Below are positions 18,892-27,311 of a stretch of 64,000 nucleotides of DNA, piece after piece. Under the pieces are notes generated by a model, which saw nothing but the letters and a program-made list of their open reading frames with translations, did not search any database and was not told the origin of the DNA. The DNA is from Candidatus Tanganyikabacteria bacterium (GTDB lineage Bacteria > Cyanobacteriota > Sericytochromatia > S15B-MN24 > VGJW01), in NCBI GenBank assembly GCA_016867265.1, contig VGJW01000021.1, forward strand, positions 1-64,000, read 5' to 3'. The translations under genes were made by a program, and so were the position numbers. Positions within the stretch are counted from its first letter, which is position 1; each line of letters opens with the position of its first letter.

Positions 18892-18969
18892 CTCGACAAG
18901 GTCCGAGCATCCGGATTCTGGTCGCAAGTCCCCAAGGTCAAGGCCCGATAATGATCGGGTGAAGCTTGC

Positions 18970-19009
18970 TGTAACGGCCCGGTAACGGGACGGCAGCAAG
19001 GTGTTCATA
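18970..19009 (+). promoter_or_regulatory. 11-bp direct repeat plus -10 element (site A) before the lipase gene
   Basis: TGTAACG starts at 18970 and GGTAACG at 18981, exactly one 11-bp turn apart. After GTAAC of the second repeat there are 17 nt and then TTCATA (19004-19009). The second repeat thus sits where a -35 box would be. The same layout occurs at 20327 and 30187. Confidence 0.65.
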
Positions 19010-19065
19010 GGGATGCCAAGGGTCGTCCTGACGGGGGTTCAGGGTTGCAGGGACGCGGTTCGGGG

Positions 19066-20331
19066 ATGGCGCGGGGGCTTCGTGCCCTGGCGCTTCTGCC
19101 GTTGCTGGCCGGATGCGGTGGGCCCGCCTCCGTGCCCACCAGCCGGGTGACGACGGGCGCCGTCGTCTCGGCGGCGGTGCGCAGCACCGACACCGGATGC
19201 GCGATTACCCGCAAGACGAAGCTTGGCGACTGGGCCTTCATCGAACGCATGGACCATCGCGCCGCCGTCTTCCCCGACGAAGCGAGCCGCCCCAACGGTC
19301 GGCAACGCGAGGATTCGGTCGTCGAGGCCTTCGGGACGGACCGGCCGGCTTCCCGGCAGGTCTTGCTGCATGCGATGCCGGGCTGGAATCGCCCTGATGC
19401 CGTGCCTGTCCTGTTGGTTCATGGTGCGATTGCCGATGCCGAAAGCGCGTGGATGTCCCCGCATGGCAAGCAGGGCATGGCGCCTTGGCTCGCGGCCCGG
19501 GGCCGGGCGGTCTTCGCCGTCACTTTTGCCCACCGCCACGGGGACAACCTGCTGCAGGCGGAGCATGTCGCAGGAGCCATCGCCCGGATCCGTGAGCTGA
19601 CGGGCGCGCCCCGGGTCGATGTCGTGGCCCATTCCAAGGGCGTGGCCGCCGTCCGGGCCCATGCCAGCGGCGTGCGCATGCCATGGGGGCGGCCGTATGC
19701 CGGGGACATCCGAAAGCTGGTCCTGCTTGGCGGTCCCCTGCTGGGCATCGACTATACCTATCGGCATCCGTCGGTTCATCTCGGTCTGGTGCCCGAACTG
19801 GATCAACCCTTGCGCAACGCACCCACGGCGTGGGAGCGGATGGTGGTCTTCGGCCTTTGGAGGGACATCGGCGCGCTGTCTTTCATGACGGATCGCGGCA
19901 ACTTCTTTCCAGGCCAGGCGCAGCTCCTGCATCGCTGGGACAAGCAGTACCCGCTTTCGCCCTTGGAACCGGACGTGCACGCGACCTACCACGGTGGCAA
20001 GGGCCTGGTCAGCGAGAGCAGGGGCATCGAGGCCGCCATCGCTGCCGGTGGCAACTTCATCGAGCGCCTGCGGCGCCATCCATTGCCCAGGGGGCTGGAT
20101 GTCGCGGTGGCCGCAGGGAACAGGGCCACCATGACGACGGTGCTCAACGAGACCGATGGTCCTTCCGATGGCGTGGTGTTTGTCGCGTCGGCGACCCACA
20201 CCCAGGACCTGCTCAAGGCGGGCGCGGACTTGGTCACGCGTGACGAACTGCCGGTCAATCACATGGAGTTGCTGTACCATCCCCGTTCGCGGGCTTGGCT
20301 GGCTGACGTGCTGGAAAGGCCCGAGCTGTAA
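19066..20331 (+). CDS. Alpha/beta-hydrolase (triacylglycerol-lipase-like) lipoprotein
   Basis: Protein of 421 aa from ATG 19066. A TTG seven codons earlier is also open. ARGLRALALLPLLAGC is a good lipoprotein signal. The hydrolase core shows VLLVHGAIADAESAW (oxyanion-hole strand and HG, near residue 115), the nucleophile elbow VVAHSKGVAAVR with Ser190 (AHSKG instead of strict GxSxG), and a C-terminal NHMELLYH that probably carries the catalytic His near 398. The layout resembles lipase/esterase families acting on exported lipids or polyesters. Its promoter repeat is shared with the PHA synthase cluster, so a role in polyester or acyl-lipid turnover is plausible but unproven. Confidence 0.8.
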   Translation: MARGLRALALLPLLAGCGGPASVPTSRVTTGAVVSAAVRSTDTGCAITRKTKLGDWAFIERMDHRAAVFPDEASRPNGRQREDSVVEAFGTDRPASRQVLLHAMPGWNRPDAVPVLLVHGAIADAESAWMSPHGKQGMAPWLAARGRAVFAVTFAHRHGDNLLQAEHVAGAIARIRELTGAPRVDVVAHSKGVAAVRAHASGVRMPWGRPYAGDIRKLVLLGGPLLGIDYTYRHPSVHLGLVPELDQPLRNAPTAWERMVVFGLWRDIGALSFMTDRGNFFPGQAQLLHRWDKQYPLSPLEPDVHATYHGGKGLVSESRGIEAAIAAGGNFIERLRRHPLPRGLDVAVAAGNRATMTTVLNETDGPSDGVVFVASATHTQDLLKAGADLVTRDELPVNHMELLYHPRSRAWLADVLERPEL

Positions 20332-20366
20332 CGGGCATGTAACCGCGACCCGGCAAGCTGGATTCG
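20327..20366 (+). promoter_or_regulatory. 11-bp direct repeat plus -10 element (site B) before the PHA cluster
   Basis: TGTAACG at 20327 and TGTAACC at 20338, then exactly 17 nt after GTAAC to GATTCG (20361-20366). The first repeat overlaps the TAA stop of the lipase gene. Transcription would begin near 20373, about 37 nt before the start of the phasin-like gene. Confidence 0.65.
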
Positions 20367-20409
20367 TGGATGGCCAGGGAGCCATCCGGATCACCCGAGG
20401 ATCGATCGG

Positions 20410-20856
20410 ATGCCTCTTGCAAGCCCTTTGGAAAATTTGGCTGCCCAGCTGTTTCGCGAGGGCTACGCCTTTGCCGAGACGGTCGTCAGCAAGCCCCTTC
20501 AGGCAGCTCTGGGCACGGATGCAGCCGGCCAGATGCTGAGCGCGATGCGCGATACCTACGCCCTCGGCCGTCAGACGGGCGACGAGGCGCTCGAACAGGG
20601 TTGGCAGCGAATGAGGTTGGCAAGCCACGGCGAGTTGGCGCGTGTCGCCGGGTTGGTCGTGCAGGTTGATGGTCGGGCTGCCGACATCGAGGACCGTCTG
20701 GCTTCCCTCGAGGACCTCGTACGTGCGCAGCATGCGTTGGTTGTGCGTCAGGCGGAGCAACTCGAGGCGCTCATGCAGCTTGTCGGCCCGCGTGCCGACG
20801 CAGTTTCGGGTCCGGTGTCGCGTTCGGCCAGGCCGACTCGCAAGCCTGCCCCCTGA
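20410..20856 (+). CDS. Phasin-like / small PHA synthase partner (coiled coil)
   Basis: Protein of 148 aa, ATG with a CGAGG box 9-10 nt upstream. The N-terminal half is amphipathic helix (LENLAAQLFREGYAFAETVV). Residues about 75-125 form a heptad-rich coiled coil (GELARVAGLVVQVDGRAADI, LASLEDLVRAQHALVV), and the tail is Pro/Arg-rich. This pattern, helix followed by a DIEDRLASLE-type coiled coil, is typical of phasins and PhaE/PhaR-like subunits. It is far shorter than class III PhaE (about 350 aa). Two genes downstream is phaC, with a second small helical protein between them. A granule-associated or synthase-activating role is inferred from context and shape. Confidence 0.7.
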   Translation: MPLASPLENLAAQLFREGYAFAETVVSKPLQAALGTDAAGQMLSAMRDTYALGRQTGDEALEQGWQRMRLASHGELARVAGLVVQVDGRAADIEDRLASLEDLVRAQHALVVRQAEQLEALMQLVGPRADAVSGPVSRSARPTRKPAP

Positions 20857-20912
20857 TCCTGTTTCCCGAATCCTGGCGGCGTGCCGCCCATGCAAGCCTG
20901 AGGAGGGCCCCG

Positions 20913-21197
20913 ATGGAGAAGATGGTCGAGATGATGCAGCCTTGGATGAACGCGGTGGATCCCACCCGGCCGATGATTGCGATGATGCGCCACGGCCTGA
21001 AGACCGTGGAGATCGCCGGCACCCGCTGGGAAGAGGGCGCCCGGCAGATGCTGGACTTCTGGTCCGTGACCCGGGGGGATGCCGTCAAGGTCATGGGCGT
21101 CACGCTCGATACCGTGGCGACAGAGGCTCCGGCCTACGTCGGTCGCTTGGCCGAGGCGATGGCCGAGGTCGTGCCGACCCCCAATTCCGCCGCCTAG
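20913..21197 (+). CDS. Small helical protein of the PHA cluster (putative phasin)
   Basis: Protein of 94 aa preceded by GAGGAGG. It is entirely predicted helix and rich in Met, with an amphipathic N-terminus (MEKMVEMMQPWMNAVDPTRP) and a second helix ending before a short Pro/Asn tail. It lies 57 nt after the coiled-coil protein and 25 nt before phaC, in the same orientation, so it is very probably part of the PHA operon. It has no motif that I can assign to a named family. A small granule-surface protein or synthase partner is the best guess. Confidence 0.65.
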   Translation: MEKMVEMMQPWMNAVDPTRPMIAMMRHGLKTVEIAGTRWEEGARQMLDFWSVTRGDAVKVMGVTLDTVATEAPAYVGRLAEAMAEVVPTPNSAA

Positions 21198-21222
21198 GCT
21201 GACACTTCGAGGAACTGCAAAG

Positions 21223-22287
21223 ATGACGCGTCCTATGCTCCCGCGGGCCACCGAAGAAGGCCTCGGTCACGCCCTGAAAGCCCTCAAGGGCCTTCGTGCG
21301 GCCTTTCCGCTGCAGCCTGCCCGTGTGGGCCAGACGCCCAAGCAGGTGGTCTGGTCTCGCAACAAGGCGAAGCTGTACCGCTACGAGGGCCAGGGGGAGC
21401 GTCGGCACGCCACGCCCATCCTGTTCGTCTATGCCTTGATCAACAAGCCCTACATCCTGGATTTGCAGCCGGGCTCGAGTTTGATCGAGTATCTGGTCGA
21501 GCAAGGGCACGACGTCTACATGGTGGACTGGGGCGTGCCCGGGGAGGAGGACGGGGGGCTGACTCTGGCCGACCTCGTCACGGGGATGATGCCGTCGGCT
21601 GTCCGGGTCGCCCTGCGCTGCTCGGGTGTCGAACGCCTGACCATGTTCGGCTATTGCCAGGGCGGAACGCTGGCCGCGATGTATGCGGCCCTCGATGAGG
21701 GGCGGACGCTCGCCAATCTGGTCCTGCTGACGACGCCCATCGACTTCGCCGAGGCCGGTCTCTATTCGAATTGGCTCAATCCCGAGCACGCCGACATCGA
21801 CCGCTTGGCCGATAGCATGAAGCTGGTCCCGGCCGAGTTCATGGATTTCGGAGCCAAGATGCTCAAGCCCATCCAGAACTGGGTCTCGCCCTATGTGCGG
21901 CTGTTCGAGAAGCTGGACGACGAGGATTTCGTCGACAACTGGCGGGCGATGAACGGCTGGGTCTCGGACGGCATCCCCATGCCTGTCGAAATCTACAGGC
22001 AGTGGGCCAAGGACTTCTACCAGGGCAACAAGCTAGTCAAGGGCACGGTCATGCTGGGCGCCAAGCGGGTGGACCTCTCCCGGATCAGCTGTCCCCTTCT
22101 GGTCGTGCACGCGACGCTCGACCATATCGTGCCGACGTGCCAGTCCACCGTCGTCGCCGACCTCGTGTCCTCCGGGGACGTCACGGTGCTGCCCGTCAAG
22201 GCTGGCCACGTCGGCGTGGTCGTGGGCAAGGGGGCGCGCAAGCACTTCTTCCCGCAACTTGACGCGTGGCTGCAGGTCCGCTCCTGA
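21223..22287 (+). CDS. phaC: Class III-type poly(3-hydroxyalkanoate) synthase subunit PhaC
   Basis: Protein of 354 aa, the usual size of class III/IV PhaC (Allochromatium PhaC is about 355). It polymerises (R)-3-hydroxyacyl-CoA into granule polyester with release of CoA. The synthase lipase-like box GYCQGG has the nucleophile Cys145. The other triad residues are Asp300 (ATLDHIVP) and His329 (AGHVGVV), close to the 149/302/331 known for class III. ATG 21223 is preceded by GAGGA. Conserved surrounding motifs include LFVYALINKPYILDL and LVEQGHDVYMVDWG. Class III/IV enzymes need a PhaE or PhaR partner, and here only two short helical proteins precede it. Confidence 0.95.
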   Translation: MTRPMLPRATEEGLGHALKALKGLRAAFPLQPARVGQTPKQVVWSRNKAKLYRYEGQGERRHATPILFVYALINKPYILDLQPGSSLIEYLVEQGHDVYMVDWGVPGEEDGGLTLADLVTGMMPSAVRVALRCSGVERLTMFGYCQGGTLAAMYAALDEGRTLANLVLLTTPIDFAEAGLYSNWLNPEHADIDRLADSMKLVPAEFMDFGAKMLKPIQNWVSPYVRLFEKLDDEDFVDNWRAMNGWVSDGIPMPVEIYRQWAKDFYQGNKLVKGTVMLGAKRVDLSRISCPLLVVHATLDHIVPTCQSTVVADLVSSGDVTVLPVKAGHVGVVVGKGARKHFFPQLDAWLQVRS

Positions 22288-22328
22288 GCAGACTTGCGGC
22301 CTGAGTCGCCGCAGCCTAGCATGCCGGG

Positions 22329-23981
22329 GTGTCCGGCTTGTCGCATGGTGCGCTCGATCCCGAGCTCCGGGATGACGAGCCCTTCGATGACGGTGCCTTC
22401 GACCCGGTCGTAGCCGGATCTCCCGGCATCCTCAGCTCGAGCACGGTCCACGACCGCACGCAGTTCGAGGCCAACTTCGATTTCGACGTGCTGCCGCCTG
22501 GCCCCGGCATCCACAAGCGTTACGAGATCGACACGTGGTTCTTCGTGCCCCGCACGATGGGCATCCACGAGGGCACTTACGGGCGGGACCAGTTCTTTGC
22601 GGACCTGACCAACTACCTGCGTCTGAGGACGCCCGAGGACGTCTCCTTCGAACGACTGGATCCGGAACACTGGCACCTGCCCGCCCTCGATCGCTATCTG
22701 GCCGCCCATCTGGACACCCAGGCCCGACAGCGGATGGTGGGCCTGGTGCAGCAGGAGATCCGGCTCTTCGGTTGCCTGATGAACACCCAGTTCAAGCGTC
22801 TGCTTCGCGAGACGGCAAGCAGCGAGGCGCTGGCGATGATCGGTCGCCTGAAGTCGGTCCTCGATCGCTACCGCGCGGCTTATGTGCAGCGTGTCCTGAC
22901 GGAGCCCTTGCTCGTGGATCGGGAAGTGCGGCGGGCCCTGCGTCTGGTCGACGAGTACCTCTCCTATCGTTTCGAGGCCGTGGCGATTCGCTGCTTGCGG
23001 CCCATGGCCCGGGAGGGCGGTGCCCTGGCGACGGCTTTCCGGGCTTGGCTGGACGACGAGATTCGTCATCGGGCCGAGGCTGATCTCGTCCGGCTGGATG
23101 ATGACGCGACGGCACCGGAGCAAGCCGAGCGCCTCAACTACCGCCTTGGCCTGCTCAAGAAGTACGTCGCCGAGGTCCTGTTCCTGCGCGTGGCAAGCGT
23201 CAAGCGCGAACGTCTCTATCGCAACGTGATCGCCGCGATTGGCGCCGGCCTTGCGGCTGCGTGGGCGACCATGGCCGACATGCAGCGCCTCGCCATGATG
23301 AACGACCCTGACCTGGGATATCGTCTCGTTGTGGTGCTGGCCATCGGTGTCGGGGCCTACATCTTCAAGGACCGCATCAAGGAGCTGAGCCGCGAGTGGT
23401 TCAACGAACGCCTGAAGAAGTACCTGCCGGACTTCGACTTGCGGTTGACCTTTCCGCTTTTCGATGTCGACGGCACGATGCGCGAGATCGCCTTGGGGTC
23501 AGCCCGAGAGTTCATGCGCTTTCTGACGCGTGAGGCCCTATCCCCGGACGTCCTTTTCATGCGCGACCTGGGCAATCGGCCCGACCTCGATCCCGAGCGC
23601 CACGAGACGATCATCCACTACAGCAAGCGGCTCAACTTCGAGGGCTTGCTCGGGGATCATCCCCTGCATCAGGTCCGCTACATCCGGGACGTGATGCGGC
23701 TGGACGTTTCCGAGTTTCTGCCCAAGCTGTCCGACCCCCGCAAGACCCTGGGCTATTATCATCCCGAGCGTGGTCTGCAGACGCTCAAGGCCCCCCGCGT
23801 CTACCATGTCAACGTGGTTTTTCGATATGCCGTCAGCCACTTGGTCGGATCGAGGCGCATCCATCGGGAAGTGTCGTACGAGCGGGTTCGGATCGTCATG
23901 GACAAGGAGGGGATCCTGCGCATCGAGGCGGTGGTTCCGCGAGGCCAACTGGGCTATCTCGAGGGAGGCGTGACACCGTGA
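22329..23981 (+). CDS. Uncharacterised protein with two membrane helices
   Basis: Protein of 550 aa starting at GTG 22329 with a weak ribosome site. I do not recognise the family. Residues 1-290 are charged and helical (FDFDVLPPGPGIHKRYEID, LDRYLAAHLDTQARQRMVGL). Two hydrophobic helices lie at about 300-320 (IAAIGAGLAAAWATM) and 336-350 (LVVVLAIGVGAYIF). The C-terminal 200 residues look cytosolic and mixed alpha/beta. Its stop overlaps the start of the Na/Pi cotransporter by four bases (GTGA), so it is translated with the phosphate transporters, and it follows phaC by only 41 nt. It could link granule formation with phosphate uptake, which is inference from position only. Confidence 0.8.
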   Translation: MSGLSHGALDPELRDDEPFDDGAFDPVVAGSPGILSSSTVHDRTQFEANFDFDVLPPGPGIHKRYEIDTWFFVPRTMGIHEGTYGRDQFFADLTNYLRLRTPEDVSFERLDPEHWHLPALDRYLAAHLDTQARQRMVGLVQQEIRLFGCLMNTQFKRLLRETASSEALAMIGRLKSVLDRYRAAYVQRVLTEPLLVDREVRRALRLVDEYLSYRFEAVAIRCLRPMAREGGALATAFRAWLDDEIRHRAEADLVRLDDDATAPEQAERLNYRLGLLKKYVAEVLFLRVASVKRERLYRNVIAAIGAGLAAAWATMADMQRLAMMNDPDLGYRLVVVLAIGVGAYIFKDRIKELSREWFNERLKKYLPDFDLRLTFPLFDVDGTMREIALGSAREFMRFLTREALSPDVLFMRDLGNRPDLDPERHETIIHYSKRLNFEGLLGDHPLHQVRYIRDVMRLDVSEFLPKLSDPRKTLGYYHPERGLQTLKAPRVYHVNVVFRYAVSHLVGSRRIHREVSYERVRIVMDKEGILRIEAVVPRGQLGYLEGGVTP

Positions 23982-25621
23982 CGCCTTGGTTCCAGGCGCT
24001 CGGGGGACTGGGCCTGTTCCTGCTTTCGCTGCGCCTGCTCACGGGTGCGCTGGATCGGACCCTGTCGGATCGCTTCAAGTCGCTGTTCCGCCATCGCCTG
24101 CAGGCCCCCTGGGCCATGGGTGCCTTGGGGCTCGGCGCGACCGTCGTGCTGCAGGCCAGCGCCGTCACCATCGTCGCGACCATGGGCCTGTTGCAAACGG
24201 GCTGGCTTGGTCTCGAGCAGGCCTTCTTTGCCATGCTTGGCGCGACCGTGGGGACGACGCTCAAGGCCTGGGTCGCGGCAAGTGCCCATTCCGCCGTCGG
24301 CCTGGCGCTGGTCGGGCTGACCAGCCTCGGGCTGGTGGCCGCGCGCTCCCAACACCTGCGCGACCTGCTCGAGGCCGTGCTTGCCATCGGGCTGTTCTTC
24401 GCGGCCCTCGAGATGCTGGCGGGCGGTTCGGCCGCCCTGCTCGCAGAGGCGGACCTGCTGTCGGCGATGGGCAGGCTCGACGGCACGGGCCTGGGACCCC
24501 AAGTGCTGGCCGTGCTGCTCGGCTTCGGCATGACGGTGGCCATGCAGTCCTCGAGTTCGGTCGTCTTTCTGGCCATGGACCTTGCGGCGCGTGGCATCGT
24601 GGACCTGCCGGCCGGCGCGGCCTTGTTGCTGGGTGCCAATGTCGGCACGGCCGTCACGCCGCTGCTGGCTTCCGTCGAATATGAGGTCCGCGTGCGTCAG
24701 TTGGCGCTCAGCCATCTGCTGATCAAGGTTGCCGGAGTCTTCGGGGCCCTGATGATCTTTCCGTGGTTCCTCGGCATCGTGACGGCACCGGTACGTCACC
24801 TGTGGCCTGATGCAGCCATCGGTTGGCAGCTGGCGGCTTTCCATACGGGCTTCAATGTGGTCAACGCCCTCATCTGGGCGACGCTGGCGGCCTTTGCCAT
24901 GAAGGCCGTGCGCTGGCTCTGGCCCGACCCCGAGCTGGAGGGTGCGCAAGCCTTGCCGCTGGCCGTGCGCAGGATGCTCGTCGCTGCGCCGGACCTGGCG
25001 CTCGCTGAGGCGCGGCGGCTCCTTGGCGACCTCAGGCACATGGTCCGTGACGTCATCGATCCTTGCCTGGAGCGTATGTCTGGGCGTGTTCAGGATGCGC
25101 TGACGCGTCGCAGGGTCCGCTCCTTCCGCGCCTTCGAAGCCGTGCGCGAAAGCCTGCTCGACTTGCTGATGCAGTTGGGCCAGCGGGCGCGCAGCCCCCA
25201 TGTCCAGCTCGAGATTGGTATGATGCTTCGCGAGGCGGGCCAGTGCGGCATGCTGCACGACCTCGCCACGGATCTGGAGAGTCATCTGGTTACCGGTCTC
25301 ATGGTGGATCGTCACCCGGTTCCAGCCGCCTTGCAGGCCGAAGTCATCGCGCTTCGGTCCGAACTCGATGCCTTCTGGCTGGCCGTGCTCTTTCCGGGCC
25401 AAGGGCAGGCCCCCTTGCCCAATCTCGATGCGCGCTTCGATCGCATCGATCAGGAACTCGTGCAACACTTGCGTCTGGCCGACGGTCGCCATCATGGGAC
25501 CGACCTGTGGCTGCAGGACGCCGTGGCGCAGTTGCGTCAGATCTGCCTGTCCCTGCGTGGTCTTGTCCGGAGTGCGGATCCGGGTACCACCGATGCCCAT
25601 CCGCAAGGAGTATCTGCCTGA
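23978..25621 (+). CDS. nptA: Na/Pi cotransporter family protein with PhoU-like C-terminal domain
   Basis: Protein of 547 aa. GTG 23978 overlaps the preceding stop. Residues 1-310 form the Na/Pi cotransporter membrane domain with two inverted repeats. The QSSS-type motifs appear as LQASAVTIVATMGLL (residues about 60-75, first copy with Ser-to-Ala drift) and MQSSSSVVFLAM (about 190), and GANVGTAVTPLLAS follows. Residues about 330-530 are helical and resemble PhoU-like regulatory domains found in bacterial members. The role is sodium-driven inorganic phosphate import in the inner membrane. The next two genes, a DUF47 protein and a Pit transporter, overlap it by 1 and 8 bases in turn, so two different Pi importers are coupled. 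Confidence 0.9.
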   Translation: MTPWFQALGGLGLFLLSLRLLTGALDRTLSDRFKSLFRHRLQAPWAMGALGLGATVVLQASAVTIVATMGLLQTGWLGLEQAFFAMLGATVGTTLKAWVAASAHSAVGLALVGLTSLGLVAARSQHLRDLLEAVLAIGLFFAALEMLAGGSAALLAEADLLSAMGRLDGTGLGPQVLAVLLGFGMTVAMQSSSSVVFLAMDLAARGIVDLPAGAALLLGANVGTAVTPLLASVEYEVRVRQLALSHLLIKVAGVFGALMIFPWFLGIVTAPVRHLWPDAAIGWQLAAFHTGFNVVNALIWATLAAFAMKAVRWLWPDPELEGAQALPLAVRRMLVAAPDLALAEARRLLGDLRHMVRDVIDPCLERMSGRVQDALTRRRVRSFRAFEAVRESLLDLLMQLGQRARSPHVQLEIGMMLREAGQCGMLHDLATDLESHLVTGLMVDRHPVPAALQAEVIALRSELDAFWLAVLFPGQGQAPLPNLDARFDRIDQELVQHLRLADGRHHGTDLWLQDAVAQLRQICLSLRGLVRSADPGTTDAHPQGVSA

Positions 25622-26259
25622 TGATCGCTGCCCTGATGCCCCGCGAGCGGAAATTCTTCGACCTGCTCGAACGCTCCGCCCGCCAGATGCATCGTCGCGC
25701 CGAGTGCGTGGCCAAGTTGCTGCGCGAGCCCGATGATGCCCTCGTGGCCGAGATCAACGCCGAGCGGCGGGCGATGCACGGGGATCACACCGTGACGCAT
25801 CAGATCATCGACCAACTCAATGCCACATTCGTCACCCCCATCGATCGCGAGGATATCCACGCCCTGGCCTTCAAGCTCGACGACATCGTCAATACCATTC
25901 TTCTGCTCGGGGACCGCTTCGCGCTTTACGATGTCCGTCCCACGGGCGAGATGATCGAGTTGGTCGACTTGCTCGTGAGTTGCGCAAACGAGATCGTGGT
26001 GGGGCTGGAGAAGCTGCGCACGCCGCGGTTGATGCGCGAGATCCAGGCGCACTGCGACCACATCTACAAGCTCGCGATCGACGCCGATGATCTGATGCGA
26101 CGTGCCCTCTCGAGCCTCTACGGTGAGCCGGTGCTGCAGCCTGCGGACGTGGTGGACCTGCTCAAGCGCCGGGAGGTCCTCGATCTGATCAAGAAGTCGG
26201 TCGAGCGTTGTGAGGTGATTGGCGACCTGTTGCACGGAGTGGCGGTCAAGCATGCCTGA
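25621..26259 (+). CDS. DUF47 (PhoU-like) accessory protein of Pit
   Basis: Protein of 212 aa. ATG 25621 overlaps the previous TGA by one base and has AAGGAG 10 nt upstream. All-helical DUF47 features are visible: LMPRERKFFDLLERSARQMH at the N-terminus, the acidic HGDHTVTHQIIDQLNATFVTP region, and the metal-binding-type motif DREDIHALAFKLDDIVN with Asp/Glu/His clusters near residue 85. DUF47 proteins are PhoU homologues that are almost always encoded next to Pit transporters and modulate them. Here the stop overlaps the Pit start by 8 bases, in agreement with this role. Confidence 0.92.
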   Translation: MIAALMPRERKFFDLLERSARQMHRRAECVAKLLREPDDALVAEINAERRAMHGDHTVTHQIIDQLNATFVTPIDREDIHALAFKLDDIVNTILLLGDRFALYDVRPTGEMIELVDLLVSCANEIVVGLEKLRTPRLMREIQAHCDHIYKLAIDADDLMRRALSSLYGEPVLQPADVVDLLKRREVLDLIKKSVERCEVIGDLLHGVAVKHA

Positions 26260-27253
26260 AATGGCCTTGCTGATGCTGGGGCTGGTGGTCTTTCTGGCCC
26301 TGGCCTTCGATTTCATCAACGGTTTCCACGACACGGCCAACGCCATTGCGTGCTCGGTTTCCACGGGGGTGCTGACGCCCCGACTGGCCATCATCATGGC
26401 CGCGGTCATGAACCTTGCCGGAGCCATGTGGTCGACCAAAGTCGCAGCGACCATCGGCAAGGGCATCATCGACCCCTCGATGGCGACCTCGGCCCTCGTC
26501 ATCGCGGCGCTCGTCTCGGCCATCGGCTGGAACCTGCTGACGTGGTGGTGGGGGCTGCCCTCCAGCAGCAGCCATGCGCTCATTGGTGGAGTGATGGGGG
26601 CGGCTGTGGCCGGTCACGGGGTCGGGGCCCTCAGGACCGAGGGCATCTTGAAGATCCTCCAGTCGCTCATCGCCTCTCCCATCCTCGGGTTCATGCTGGC
26701 GCTTACGCTCATGGTCGGCCTGTTCTGGCTGTTCCGCGCCTGGATGCCGAGCGTGGTCAAGGCGACCTTCCGGCCCTTGCAGATCGCGGCGGCCGCTTTC
26801 ATCTCGTTCACCCACGGGGCCAACGACGCCCAGAAGAGTATGGGCATCATCCTGCTGGCGCTTATCGGGGCCCACCAATTGCAGAGCGGGGATGGCGTCC
26901 CCTTCTGGGTCAAGGTCTCCTGCGCGCTGGCCATGGCGCTGGGTACCTCCGTGGGTGGATGGAAGATCATCAAGACCATGGGGTCGCGCGTGACCCGGCT
27001 CGAGCCCATCAATGGCTTCGCGGCGGATCTTGCCTCGGCGTCGATCATCCTTTCCGCGACCCAACTGGGCCTGCCGGTCTCCACGACGCACGTCGCGGCC
27101 AGCTCCATCATGGGCGTTGGCTCGGCGCGTCGTGTAAGTGCCGTCCGCTGGGGCAAGGCCGGAGAGATGTTCGTGGCCTGGATCATCACGATTCCCATCA
27201 CCTCGGCCATCGCGGCCATTGTCTACCTGTTGGCGCGGACGCTGGTGGGCTGA
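26252..27253 (+). CDS. pit: Low-affinity inorganic phosphate transporter Pit
   Basis: Protein of 333 aa from ATG 26252, which overlaps the DUF47 gene. About ten membrane helices. It has both PiT family signatures: DFINGFHDTANAIACSV near residue 20 and FISFTHGANDAQKSMGII near 190, with PVSTTHVAASSIMGVG towards the C-terminus. It imports metal-phosphate by proton or sodium symport in the inner membrane. It is the last gene of the 22.3-27.3 kb overlapping block, 58 nt before the STAND/SARP regulator. Redundancy with the Na/Pi cotransporter in one operon suggests a cell that invests in Pi uptake, in line with ppk further along. Confidence 0.95.
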   Translation: MPEMALLMLGLVVFLALAFDFINGFHDTANAIACSVSTGVLTPRLAIIMAAVMNLAGAMWSTKVAATIGKGIIDPSMATSALVIAALVSAIGWNLLTWWWGLPSSSSHALIGGVMGAAVAGHGVGALRTEGILKILQSLIASPILGFMLALTLMVGLFWLFRAWMPSVVKATFRPLQIAAAAFISFTHGANDAQKSMGIILLALIGAHQLQSGDGVPFWVKVSCALAMALGTSVGGWKIIKTMGSRVTRLEPINGFAADLASASIILSATQLGLPVSTTHVAASSIMGVGSARRVSAVRWGKAGEMFVAWIITIPITSAIAAIVYLLARTLVG

Positions 27254-27311
27254 GGCCTTGGGCGCGGGTATCGGCCCTCAGGGACCTTGGCCGCGTCAGG
27301 TCCGGCCTTGT

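Noticed and set aside
19039-25606. Long minus-strand frames opposite the lipase (19039-20895) and the Na/Pi cotransporter (23954-25606)
   Set aside because: Antisense shadows of well-supported genes, with no domain signal.
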